A stretch of 64,000 nt of DNA. It comes from Endomychus coccineus (lineage: Eukaryota; Arthropoda; Insecta; Coleoptera; Endomychidae). The stretch lies in the NCBI GenBank assembly GCA_958510875.1, contig OY294072.1, positions 3,162,001 through 3,226,000 on the forward strand, read 5' to 3'. The notes beneath the pieces were generated by a model. It was not told the DNA's origin. It saw nothing but the letters and a program-made list of their open reading frames with translations, and ran no database searches. The position numbers were made by a program, and so were the translations under genes. Below are positions 1-8,636 of the stretch, piece by piece. How positions within the stretch are numbered: position 1 is the first letter of the stretch; every line of letters begins with the position of its first letter.

Positions 1-860
1 AGCTGTCATGATGACCATAAGGTCCAGCTGTCATGGCGACCATAAGGTCCAGCTGTCATGGCGAGCATGAGGTACAGCTGTCATGGCTACCATAAGGTCC
101 AGCTGTCATGGTGACCATAAGGTACAGCTGTCATGGCGAACCAAAGGTACAGACTGCTTCGTGGAGGGGGCTCCGGAACCTCTAGGAAGCAATCTGTACC
201 TTTGGTCCAAAGGTACAGGCTGCTTCATGGAGATGTCACCACCACGTGACAGCTGTCATCGAAGGTACAGAATGCTTCGTGGAGATGTCGCCACCACGTG
301 ACAGCTGTCATGGCGACCCTTGGGTACAGGCTGCTTCATGGAGATGTCGCCACCACATGACAGCTGTCATGGCGGACCAACGGTACAGGTTGCTTCGTGT
401 AGGTGTCACCACCACGCGACAGCTGTCATGGTGAGCTAAAGGTACAGGCTGCTTCATGGAGATGTCGCCACCACATGACAGCTGTCATGGTGAACCAAAG
501 GTACAGGTTGCTTCGTGTAGGTGTCACCAACACGTGACAGCTGTCATGGTAAGCTAAAGGTACAGGCTGCTTCGTGTAGGTGTCACGTGACAGATGTCAT
601 GGCGGACCGAAGGTACAGGCTGCTTCGTGTAGGTGTCACCACCACGTGACAAAGACTGCTTTGTCATTGTTTCAATCCGGCGACCATAGTTTACGAACGA
701 TGATGACGTCACTGCTTCGAACCGATGACAGTAACTGATTCAACCCGGCGACCATAGTTACGAACGATGATGACGTCATCATCGTTCACGAACTATGATG
801 GGCTAATGAGGAATAAAATGTGAATAATCATAATGATTGTATTTCATTCATACACATGTT
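1..860. repeat. Left TIR of element A (partial), minisatellite
   Basis: Bases 1-150 are ~25-bp units of the form AGCTGTCATGGCGACCATAA. Bases 150-650 are longer units with GGTACAGGCTGCTTCGTG and CACCACGTGACAGCTGTCAT. From 655 to 800 come two ~68-bp units with GATGATGACGTCA. The same blocks recur inverted at 10370-11980, so this is one arm of a long inverted repeat. Short open frames here are repeat translations, not genes. Confidence 0.85.
753..800. promoter_or_regulatory. Palindrome with TGACGTCA core
   Basis: The bases around GATGATGACGTCATCATC form a near-perfect inverted repeat that extends outward to CGTTC/GAACG on both sides. Its centre is the 8-bp CRE-like site TGACGTCA. Equivalent palindromes occur at 10437-10487, 19345-19392 and 48800-48842, always at the inner edge of the TIR or core. 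It could be a hairpin replication or transposase site, or a bZIP-factor site. The function is inferred. Confidence 0.5.
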
Positions 861-894
861 TTTTCGCATGATTCAACACATGCTTTAACATTCA

Positions 895-1137
895 GACAAG
901 TGTTTCAACATTCAGACACGTGTTTCAACATTCAGACACGTGTTTCAACATTCAGACACGTGTTTCAACATTCAGACACGTGTTTCAACATTCAGACACG
1001 TGTTTCAACATTCAGACACGTGTTTCAGACACGTGTTTCAACATTCAGACACGTGTTTCAGCATTCAGACACGTGTTTCAACATTCAGACACGTGTTTCA
1101 ACATTCAGACACGTGTTCCAGCATTCATACCTATTTA
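895..1137. repeat. 20-bp CACGTG array upstream of ATPase (A)
   Basis: About eleven head-to-tail copies of CATTCAGACACGTGTTTCAA, with one 13-bp partial unit. Each contains the palindrome ACACGTGT, an E-box. The array lies ~110 bp upstream of the ATPase start and also occurs in B (decayed) and D (expanded). There are no unique spacers, so it is not CRISPR. Open frames through it are artefacts of the period. Confidence 0.85.
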
Positions 1138-1220
1138 ACATGTATTTGATACCTGATTTTGACAGAACCGTAGAAGCACCTAACCGCGTGATCAGACATA
1201 CACAATATAACATCATCATC

Positions 1221-1231
1221 TAGTATATAAA
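1221..1231 (+). promoter_or_regulatory. TATA box of ATPase gene (A)
   Basis: TAGTATATAAA lies 18-28 bp before the ATG at 1249. The same string precedes the ATPase of B and D and the penton genes of A and D, so it is a recurring promoter element of this family. Confidence 0.6.
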
Positions 1232-1248
1232 CAAATGCTTATTAACAT

Positions 1249-1974
1249 ATGTTCCAGTATGATTTCGATTCGCCTTCAGGCATGATGAAGATTGTTGAGC
1301 AAAAAGACTCGTTGAGCATTATGAACTTAGGGTCAAGCAATGAGAATGTTGAACAACCACAACGTCACAGCTCTTTGCTGCCTAATACTCTACGAACAAT
1401 AATCTGTGGTCCAAGTAATTGTGGGAAAACAAATGTGATGTTATCTCTATTGTTAGATGCAAACGGTCTGAAATTTGAAAACGTGTACATATATTCAAAG
1501 TCTTTACACCAACCAAAATACCAGTTACTAAAGGAGACATTGAAGAAAATTGAGGGGCTCGGATATTTTCCTTGTACCGAAAGTGATGAGGTCATAGACC
1601 CCACAGAAGCGAGGCATAATTCAATCATAATATTCGATGACGTGATGTTTGAGAAACAGGAGAAAATTCGTGCTTATTTTTCAAGAGGGAGACACAACTC
1701 AATTGATAGTTTCTATCTTTGCCAGTCTTTTGCTAAATGTCCAAAACATGGATTGCGCGACAATGCCAATTGCTTGATTATTTTCAAACAGGATGAGCTC
1801 AATTTGAAACATATATTCACCGATCATATAAGTACCGACATGTCACTCGAAAAATTCAAAGAGATATGTAGCGTATGTTGGAAAGATAAATATGGATTCC
1901 TTATGATAAACAAAGACTGTGATATGAACAAAGGACGTTATCGCAAAGGTTTTGATAGTTATATATACATCTAA
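1249..1974 (+). CDS. A32/FtsK-HerA-type genome packaging ATPase (A)
   Basis: A 241-residue P-loop ATPase. Walker A is GPSNCGKTN at about residues 54-62 and Walker B is SIIIFDDVM at about 125-133. In Maverick elements and related large DNA viruses this family pumps the genome into preformed capsids; that role is family knowledge. The ATG follows a TATA box and the CACGTG array. The frame is intact and is ~95% alike in B and D by eye. It is the first gene of the virion module, and ORF2 starts 42 bp downstream. It is the best preserved gene of the module, open in all three copies. Confidence 0.85.
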   Translation: MFQYDFDSPSGMMKIVEQKDSLSIMNLGSSNENVEQPQRHSSLLPNTLRTIICGPSNCGKTNVMLSLLLDANGLKFENVYIYSKSLHQPKYQLLKETLKKIEGLGYFPCTESDEVIDPTEARHNSIIIFDDVMFEKQEKIRAYFSRGRHNSIDSFYLCQSFAKCPKHGLRDNANCLIIFKQDELNLKHIFTDHISTDMSLEKFKEICSVCWKDKYGFLMINKDCDMNKGRYRKGFDSYIYI

Positions 1975-2016
1975 CATGTATATATACTTTCATTTGAAAT
2001 AGACAACCCGCTCAGC

Positions 2017-3081
2017 ATGGACGTGGGTGTGAGTAACACGCTTAAAGAAAAACAACAATTGAAGAAAAAAATTTGGGAGTTAGCAAACGTTGTGAGGAAA
2101 AAATATATGGCTGTGAAATTGGGTAAAGCTGAAAATGATGAGATTCTAGATAATATGTTCAGGAATGTATCTAAACCTCTGGAGGAAATTGCGAAAAATG
2201 CTGAAATAATCAAACAAAATTCGTTGGTTAAACCTAAAAGTATTGTTTCTACAGCAACACAAATGGAGAACATACCAATCCCAAATATTGTAACTGAAGG
2301 GGAAGAGTTCGTATATAACCCCCAAAATACTGAGGAGGATGTGTTTACCCTCGAACCTACTATCGATCAGATTCGTGAAGAATTCAGAAAACATAAGAAA
2401 GATAATGCAGAGGCTACAGAGGAGTTTCTGCAACAATACCCCACATTAGCACGTTATTACTTGGAAGGATTCCCATTGGATGATGATGTCAAGAAATACG
2501 ATGATAGAATGGGATTGCAATATAATTCAACTTTAGACAAATGGTTCATGGGTGATCAACCTATAGAAATTGATAGTGAGAGTAATATAATTATCAAGGG
2601 TACTCCGTTCAAGGGTACCACAGGACTGTATAATTTGATATTTTATAGAGATGTTCTACCTGATACTTACACTGTGGAAGATGGGAAAAATTACAGTCAA
2701 ATGATGGAAATGACTAGTGCCCATAGGCGTAATAATGATCCAGCTGATCGAATAAGAAACATTGTAAAATACAAAAATGTACTGAAACCTTTGATTAATT
2801 CCATGAAAAGACCCAGAGCCAAAACATACACTCGAAGTGCATATATCAAAAATGATATGCTTGAATATAACGAGAAACCTATCGAATATGTTTATTGGGA
2901 TGACGTTAACAAAATTGTGGATAGACTGAGACTTCTTGTTGCATCCTCGCATGCAGGTAACCATAATCATCACAATGAGATAATCTCTATAATAGAAGAA
3001 TTGATAGAGGCAGGGGTGATTGAACAAAAACCAGGTGTAAGACAAATTCATCTCAGTTATAAAGATGGTTTCAATGGATAA
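2017..3081 (+). CDS. Maverick ORF2 protein, DUF8207-like C-terminus (A)
   Basis: A 354-residue protein. The first ~70 residues are basic and probably coiled coil. A middle acidic region (about 100-140) follows. The C-terminal ~200 residues contain GTPFKGTTGLYNLIF and EKPIEYVYWDDVN, which resemble a domain of unknown function (DUF8207, recalled from family knowledge) common in insect Maverick proteins. No catalytic motif is visible. It is the only intact copy here, since B and D have frameshifting deletions near the N-terminus. Its last 17 bp overlap the start of the next gene, suggesting co-expression. A structural or virion-associated role is a guess from position only. Confidence 0.7.
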   Translation: MDVGVSNTLKEKQQLKKKIWELANVVRKKYMAVKLGKAENDEILDNMFRNVSKPLEEIAKNAEIIKQNSLVKPKSIVSTATQMENIPIPNIVTEGEEFVYNPQNTEEDVFTLEPTIDQIREEFRKHKKDNAEATEEFLQQYPTLARYYLEGFPLDDDVKKYDDRMGLQYNSTLDKWFMGDQPIEIDSESNIIIKGTPFKGTTGLYNLIFYRDVLPDTYTVEDGKNYSQMMEMTSAHRRNNDPADRIRNIVKYKNVLKPLINSMKRPRAKTYTRSAYIKNDMLEYNEKPIEYVYWDDVNKIVDRLRLLVASSHAGNHNHHNEIISIIEELIEAGVIEQKPGVRQIHLSYKDGFNG

Positions 3082-3718
3082 GTTTGGCAGAGCCTCCTCT
3101 TCCATGTGGATATATGATACAAATGTATTTAATAATAATTTCAAACAAGTTCACGGACAAGGATTATTCCTAACGAGCGATGGAAGTTATGTTATGAAAA
3201 ATCGTAGATTGTGCAACGTAAAATCACCGAATGATGATGGAGATGTTGCAAATAAAGTATATGTTGATAAATTAACACACAAACTGAATCTGAAAACGGA
3301 AACCAGTCTTAAAGATACCTTCAATGTTAGGGTTGATAATTTGATCAAAGATATCAACAAGGATCTGGATGAACATAACTTAACGAATGACAAGGTTATT
3401 CTCAACATTGATAAACATCTGATGGACATTCAGAATAAATATAATGGAATGGGGATCTATATAAAATCAGAGTATAAAACAATCAGTGATAGTGTGAGGG
3501 AAAACAGAAATGAATTGAAAGAGATCAATAACACATTTAACAGTGTGAACATGCGTCTAAATGACATTACTAGTAAAGTGGAGGCGTTAGAACGACGAAT
3601 GACATCTGTGGAACCTTCTAAGAAGAGACCCTCATCATCCACAACAACAAAGCAGGGCTCTGTGAAACGTATATCTCCAAATCCTGTGAATATACCCAAA
3701 AAATTAATTCTACACTAG
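3065..3718 (+). CDS. Coiled-coil fibre-like protein (A)
   Basis: A 217-residue protein. Residues 1-70 carry HGQGLFLTSDGSY and VANKVYVDKL, a pattern seen in fibre-like Maverick proteins. Residues 75-180 are heptad-rich and charged, predicted long coiled coil. The tail is basic and Ser/Thr-rich (SKKRPSSSTTTKQGSVKR). It is probably an elongated, trimeric virion surface or minor structural protein; this is inference from architecture. The start overlaps the ORF2 stop. The frame is intact in A, B and D, so it is one of the best conserved genes in the window. Confidence 0.65.
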   Translation: MVSMDKFGRASSSMWIYDTNVFNNNFKQVHGQGLFLTSDGSYVMKNRRLCNVKSPNDDGDVANKVYVDKLTHKLNLKTETSLKDTFNVRVDNLIKDINKDLDEHNLTNDKVILNIDKHLMDIQNKYNGMGIYIKSEYKTISDSVRENRNELKEINNTFNSVNMRLNDITSKVEALERRMTSVEPSKKRPSSSTTTKQGSVKRISPNPVNIPKKLILH

Positions 3719-3735
3719 ATTTCCACATTGATAAG

Positions 3736-4659
3736 ATGAGTAGAGAACAAGTTGTGCATGAGCTTCATAAGCCGAGTAGGAAGAATTTCAATTGACGCAG
3801 AACGATCATAAAAGGTTTGGATGATTTGTGGCAAATGGATCTGGCAGAAATGGGTAATTACGCTCGTGAAAATAGAGGATTCAAATACATTTTGATTATG
3901 ATCGATTGTTTCTCGAAATTTCTATGGACACGCCCGCTGAAAACAAAATCAGCCGAAGAAGTTCGGAAAGCGGTCAGTTCTATATTGCTAGAAGGACATC
4001 GTAAGCCTAGGAATCTGCAAAGCGATCAGGGAGAAGAATTCTTCAATAAACACTTCAACGATCTAATGAAGAAACATAATATCAATCATTATAATACGTA
4101 TAGTGTGAAAAAAGCAGCCATTGCTGAACGTGTCATTCGAACGTTAAAGAAATCGCTCTACAAACATTTCAGTCTCAGCGGGAAATACAAATGGCTTGAT
4201 ATACTTGAAGAAACCACAGAAAAATATAATAAACGTAAACATAGTACTATAAATATGGCTCCAGTAAAAGTGACGAAACAGATTGAGAGCGAGATATTGA
4301 AGCGATCCTACTCACACATCAAGTTAGCTCTGCCTCACAAATTCAACGTAGGAGATGTGGTACGAATAAGTAAGGCTAAACATATTTTTGAGAAGGGATT
4401 TACGCCCAATTGGAGTACGGAATTATTTAAAATCATCAAAGTAAAAATTACCAACCCGGTCACATATCTACTGGAAGATATGACCAACGCACCAATCAGC
4501 GGCTGTTTCTACGAGGAAGAATTACAGAAAACAAAACAACCCGATGTGTATTTAGTCGAAAAAATATTACGAAATAGGAGGGGTCAACAGTATGTGAAAT
4601 GGTTGGGTCTAGATAATAATCACAACAGTTGGATCAATAATTCGGATCTCGTTCAATGA
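3736..4659 (+). pseudogene. Retrovirus-like DDE integrase with chromodomain, early stop (A)
   Basis: Maverick integrase, the enzyme that joins TIR ends to target DNA. The rve core has LWQMDLAEM (first Asp), SDQGEEF (second Asp) and KAAIAERVIRTLK (Glu), with about 33 residues between the last two. The C-terminus VEKILRNRRGQQYVKWLG to the end is a chromodomain, as known for Maverick integrases. A TGA at 3793-3795 (codon 20) replaces the CGA seen in element B. An internal ATG at 3835 could still give a core-containing product, so inactivation is not proven. Confidence 0.85.
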
Positions 4660-4935
4660 ATCCATTATTGATCATTTGGAGATTATTAGGAACAAACAAA
4701 TAGCTGGAATATTATTGACTCGAGGGTATGGTTATTATAATATAACAAAAATTCCGTGAATATGAGGGTGAATCAAGAGTGAAGATTGATTTGAAACATA
4801 TATTGTTAAGATTATACTTAAGTCTTTTGTATTGAGAAAATTTTGAAATTAATAAAAAATATTATTTTGAGATCTTTGATCTTTCTCCCTCCCCTCGTTA
4901 AATAACGGTGCAATCTTGAATTTTCATCAGTCTGT

Positions 4936-5718
4936 ATGGAAGCGTACGTAGGAGGAGGTGTTCTCAATACGCTTATAAACAAGCTCCCGTTTGAACTTCA
5001 TATTCCTGGTTATCAATTCTGTGGTCCCGGTACAAAATTAGAAGAACGGTTGAGAAGAGGAGATTCAGGTATCAATCCACTCGATAAAGCTTGCCGCCAA
5101 CACGATATTTCATATCTGCGAAACGCTAGTTTGGAAGGACGTCACGAGGCGGATAAAATATTAGAGAACGCTGCTTGGCAACGTGTCAAATCTAAAGACA
5201 CAAAATTTGGAGAAAGGATTGCCGCTTTCGATGTAAATAAAATTATGAAGGCAAAGAGGAAATTGGGAATGGGTATGAGAAAGAAGGTTGGGTTCGGGAG
5301 TGCAATCGTCGATGGGGTGAGAAAAGTTATGAAGAATAAGTTTGACTCATCCAATCTGAAGGAAACATCCCAAACAGCGTTGAAAGTTGCACGAAAACAA
5401 CTCAAAAAAGCGGGTGGTCGGAAAAATGTTCGGTTACCAAGAGTAATTCCTATTCCGAAGACTGGAGGATTTCTACCATTTTTAATACCTCTGTTTGCCG
5501 GCTTATCAGCTGCTGGAGCATTGGCGGGGGGTGGTGCAGGCATCGCTAAGGCCGTCAACGACAGCGAAGCAGCTCGGAAAACCTTGGAGGAAACGGAAAG
5601 ACATAATGAAACAATGGAAGCTATAGCTTTGGGGAAACAAGGATCTGGTCTATATTTGAAGAAGTATCGCAAAGGTCTTGGTCTATATTTAAATAAACAT
5701 CCAAGAAACTGTCAGTAA
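4936..5718 (+). CDS. PLA2-fold protein with membrane-active segment (A)
   Basis: A 260-residue protein. Residues 26-57 match the viral phospholipase A2 motif: Ca-loop YQFCGPGT, then DKACRQHD with the His56-Asp57 pair. Such domains in parvovirus VP1 and adintovirus-like proteins breach endosomal membranes (family knowledge). Residues 85-170 are strongly basic, perhaps DNA binding. Residues 177-206 form a Gly/Ala-rich hydrophobic stretch like adenovirus core or lytic peptides. The tail repeats GSGLYLKKYRKGLGLYL. The frame is intact. The preceding 276 bp (4660-4935) hold only an AATAAA-like signal and AT-rich sequence. The stop overlaps the protease frame. Confidence 0.75.
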   Translation: MEAYVGGGVLNTLINKLPFELHIPGYQFCGPGTKLEERLRRGDSGINPLDKACRQHDISYLRNASLEGRHEADKILENAAWQRVKSKDTKFGERIAAFDVNKIMKAKRKLGMGMRKKVGFGSAIVDGVRKVMKNKFDSSNLKETSQTALKVARKQLKKAGGRKNVRLPRVIPIPKTGGFLPFLIPLFAGLSAAGALAGGGAGIAKAVNDSEAARKTLEETERHNETMEAIALGKQGSGLYLKKYRKGLGLYLNKHPRNCQ

Positions 5719-6089
5719 ACCTACCCAGAAGACCTCTGACCGATCTCGATCTACGAAAACTAGCAAAAGCTCTGAAAATTCCCCATTTTAGAGGAGTATT
5801 TATGCGTGATGAACTACCATCCAACGGACCATGGAAAAACGAGCGTGGAATAGTTAATTTAGATAGCTCGGACAGTGGAGGCACTCACTGGGTTGGGTTT
5901 AATAAAGTCGGTGATACAGTTTTATATTATGATAGTTTTGGCAATTTACGCCCCCCTCGCGAACTAGTGGATTATTTCAAAAAGTGTAAGATATTATTCA
6001 ATCACGATAATTTTCAACAATATAACACTTATAATTGTGGTCAGTTATGTTTAGATTTCCTCTCTAACTCTTCAGTTGTGCTCGACTAA
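5697..6089 (+). CDS. Adenain-like cysteine protease (A)
   Basis: Homologue of the adenovirus/Maverick maturation protease, which cleaves capsid precursors. The triad is visible: His in GTHWVGF, Asp in YYDSFG, Cys in YNCGQLCLDFL. The frame is open from 5697, and its first 35 codons (RPLTDLDLRKLAKALKIPHF and onward) look like genuine family sequence although the first ATG is only at 5802. Initiation at a non-ATG codon, or frameshifting from the overlapping PLA2 gene, is possible; a lost start is the simpler option. The 95 residues from the ATG keep all three catalytic residues. Confidence 0.75.
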   Translation, partial: TSKKLSVNLPRRPLTDLDLRKLAKALKIPHFRGVFMRDELPSNGPWKNERGIVNLDSSDSGGTHWVGFNKVGDTVLYYDSFGNLRPPRELVDYFKKCKILFNHDNFQQYNTYNCGQLCLDFLSNSSVVLD

Positions 6090-6101
6090 CCCTGCATTTA
6101 T

Positions 6102-6112
6102 TAGTATATAAA
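6102..6112 (+). promoter_or_regulatory. TATA box of penton gene (A)
   Basis: TAGTATATAAA lies about 30 bp before the penton ATG at 6141 and is identical to the box before the ATPase gene. Confidence 0.55.
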
Positions 6113-6140
6113 TAGATTGTTGGTAAAGTTTGCATCAATC

Positions 6141-6884
6141 ATGTCTCAGACGTTCACTATCACGGGTAAGAGCTCCCGCTTATCTGTAGATTTCCACCCA
6201 CCTATAGAACTAGATCCTCATTCATATTATTCTATCGCACTTGTTGGCTTGCATACGTACAATAGCATTCCGAACATTGAAGAAGGTTTTAATAAATTTT
6301 ATTATAAAAATGTGAAGGGTGAGGAAGAAGTAGTAACTATACCTACGGGGTCCTACGAGTTGACAGACATCGAGGATTTCATACAAAGTGCAGTTTGTGG
6401 GATAGGAGTGAAGCAAGAAGAACGTGACCGGAAATTATCAATAAAATCTAACAACAACACTCTACACACAGAGCTGAAGAGTGATTTTGAAGTGAATTTT
6501 ATTCCTAAAGATAGTATCAGCGAACTGTTGGGATTCAGCAAAAAGAAATTGACATCTCGCGAACTACACGTATCTGATCGACCTATAAACATAATCAAAG
6601 TTCAAACAATACGTGTTGAGTGTAACTTAACCGCAGGAGCATATTATAACAATAAGATAGCTCATACGATATATGAGTTCTCACCTCTTGTACCACCTGG
6701 GTTTTCCATTGATATAGAGCCGAAGAATCTTATTCATCTACCGGTCATCAGCAAGACGTCCTTCGATAACATCACGCTGAATATTTTAGATCAGAATTGG
6801 AAACCGGTAAATTTTCGTGGAGAAGAAATTATTATACGATTGGAATTGAAAAAGATTATTAGGGATTATACCTCACAACAATAA
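6141..6884 (+). CDS. Minor capsid (penton-like) protein (A)
   Basis: About 247 residues from the ATG in ATCATGTCTCAG, conserved in D at 52597. The beta-rich sequence with LSVDFHPPIELDP, YYSIALVGLHTYNSIPN and IIRLELKK matches the single-jelly-roll minor capsid/penton protein of Mavericks, which fills capsid vertices (family knowledge; fold not computed). The frame is intact in A and D and absent from the truncated B. It lies between the protease and MCP genes, the usual place in Maverick virion modules. Confidence 0.75.
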   Translation: MSQTFTITGKSSRLSVDFHPPIELDPHSYYSIALVGLHTYNSIPNIEEGFNKFYYKNVKGEEEVVTIPTGSYELTDIEDFIQSAVCGIGVKQEERDRKLSIKSNNNTLHTELKSDFEVNFIPKDSISELLGFSKKKLTSRELHVSDRPINIIKVQTIRVECNLTAGAYYNNKIAHTIYEFSPLVPPGFSIDIEPKNLIHLPVISKTSFDNITLNILDQNWKPVNFRGEEIIIRLELKKIIRDYTSQQ

Positions 6885-6964
6885 ATAATAATCCAATACT
6901 CACCACCACTCATTATATGAAAGGAATTCAACTGAGAAGGTTGCAGTAGCCATCACTTGAGAAC

Positions 6965-7144
6965 ATGGGTTTGGATTTCAGCAATAAAAGACATCTCCAT
7001 AGTGGTCATCAGTCATTATCTACAACGAGCTCGAGGGAGAAGGTTGCTTCTGCATCACTATCATTGGAAAATATCAATTTTTTGAAGTCCCTTGGTTACA
7101 ATGTCGGAAAAACTTCAAATATTCAACGAGCCAAACTTCAATGA
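6965..7144 (+). CDS. Small conserved ORF overlapping MCP start (A)
   Basis: A 59-codon frame starting MGLDFSNKRHLHSGHQS and overlapping the MCP start in another frame. D has the counterpart at 53415 with nearly the same residues plus a duplicated EKVASASLSL segment. The Ser/His/Lys-rich composition could suit a small core peptide or a translated leader. Its function is unknown and it may be non-coding. Confidence 0.3.
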   Translation: MGLDFSNKRHLHSGHQSLSTTSSREKVASASLSLENINFLKSLGYNVGKTSNIQRAKLQ

Positions 7145-8303
7145 AGACATCATCCGAGAAGAAACTCATACCTACTATCCCCACACAACATCTTTTGGCA
7201 ACAGCGATGAAATTGAGATATTAATCAATCAACAAGATGTGTTGGTAGATTTGGCCTCGTCTGCTTTATTCATCGAGGCAGAATTCCAGCCAGAAGCAAG
7301 TGGTGATGGTGAATGTAAACTAACGAATAATTTCGGAGCGTTTCTCTTCGAATATATCAGTTATGAATTGAATGGAAAAGAGATAGACAAAGTACGTGAT
7401 CCTGGTATTGTCAGCACCATCAGAGCTTATCTAACATATGCCAAACATGAATCTATACCTCTAGCTATTTCTGGATGGTCATTTAGGGATGTATTGAGTT
7501 CAGTCTACAATAATAAAATCAATTTATGGATACCGTTGAATTTTCTACTAGGCCTATTCATTGACTATAACAAAGTTTCGAGTGGAAAACATAAGCTGCG
7601 CTTGATAAGGTCTCGAACTGATAACGATTGCTATACTAATAGCACAGGCACGAAAACGGCTAAAATAAATGTGAAGACGATAGCATTGAAAGTGCGACAT
7701 GTGTTTCCAAGTGATCAAGTTAAATTTCAAATGTTGGAGAATTTGAGTGCTGAGAAGCCTATTTTGATTCCATTCCGTAGTTGGGATCTGCATGAAAATC
7801 CGTTGATGAAGGAGAGCACTCGCGACATTTGAGCTGTTAAAACTTCAATGGATTTGGAACGACCCAGATATGTGATTCTAGCTTTCCAAACTGATCGAAA
7901 AAATAATCCTGTTAAGCACAGTGCATATTTCGATAATATAAACTTGCTAAATGTTAAATTATACTTGAATTCAGAGTGTTATCCATATGAAGCAATGAAA
8001 TTGAATTTCACCGACCAGCAATACGTGGAAGCATACCGGATGTGCTATGATTTCCAGAAATCATTTTCAAATAAAATAATAAGCGAACCCATGTTGGATT
8101 ATATAGCATTCAAGAATAGAGCAATTTTTGTGATTGACTGTTCAAAACAAAACGATGCTATAAAGTCATCAACAGTTGACGTCAAACTAGAGATGGAAAG
8201 TTTCCTGAATTTCCCCAAAAACACCAGGGCTTATTGCATCATCATTAACGATCGTATAATGGAGTATTCTCCGATTACAGGATCAGTTCGGAATTTGGTG
8301 TGA
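7101..8303 (+). pseudogene. Major capsid protein, double-jelly-roll type, one stop (A)
   Basis: Homologue of the Maverick MCP (the family often annotated as F54H12.2-like in invertebrates), which forms the hexameric capsomers. Landmarks are YYPHTTSFGNSDEIEI near the N-terminus, NNFGAFLFEYISYELNGKEI and KVRDPGIVSTIRAY, then VIDCSKQNDAIKSSTVDVKL and RAYCIIINDRIMEYSP near the end. The ATG is at 7101. One TGA at 7830-7832 replaces a Trp codon (TGG) present in D. The frame is otherwise open on both sides, so the break is recent or read through. Confidence 0.8.
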
Positions 8304-8636
8304 AGAACCAGGTGATGAATCATAATGTTATAATTTATGTTCTAAATGATGTGCTATCAAAATGTATCTTTCCCAATAAATGTTATTATTATTATATTTG
8401 ATATTTTATTTCTCAAACGGTAGGTGGTGATGTAAACATCCGACGATCATAGTTTGTAAACTATGGTAGTCGGTTGCTGGAAATGAAACAAATTGAAACA
8501 ACTAGTGACGTTATCAGTCAGTTATCAACGTTTGCAATGATATCGAAACGGAGAGTTACCCCCCACCCTCACTATTCACGTTCACGTTCTCACGTATGTA
8601 AGAGAGAATCATTTCAGAAAATGTTCAGTTATAAAA
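8304..8636 (+). other. Intergenic region with poly(A) signal
   Basis: The MCP is followed by CCCAATAAATGTT, a likely poly(A) signal, at about 8373-8385. At 8445-8475 an inverted repeat, ATAGTTTGTAAACTAT, echoes the TIR palindrome and may be the promoter side of the next gene. Nothing else was seen. Confidence 0.4.

Noticed and set aside
837..1223. Long frames through the 20-bp array (also 48862-49558)
   Set aside because: Simple FRHVFQHSDTC-type repeats in three frames come from the repeat period, not from coding selection.
1365..3699. Antisense frames opposite ATPase, ORF2 and fibre genes
   Set aside because: They exist in every copy only because the sense genes are conserved; no domains and low-quality starts.
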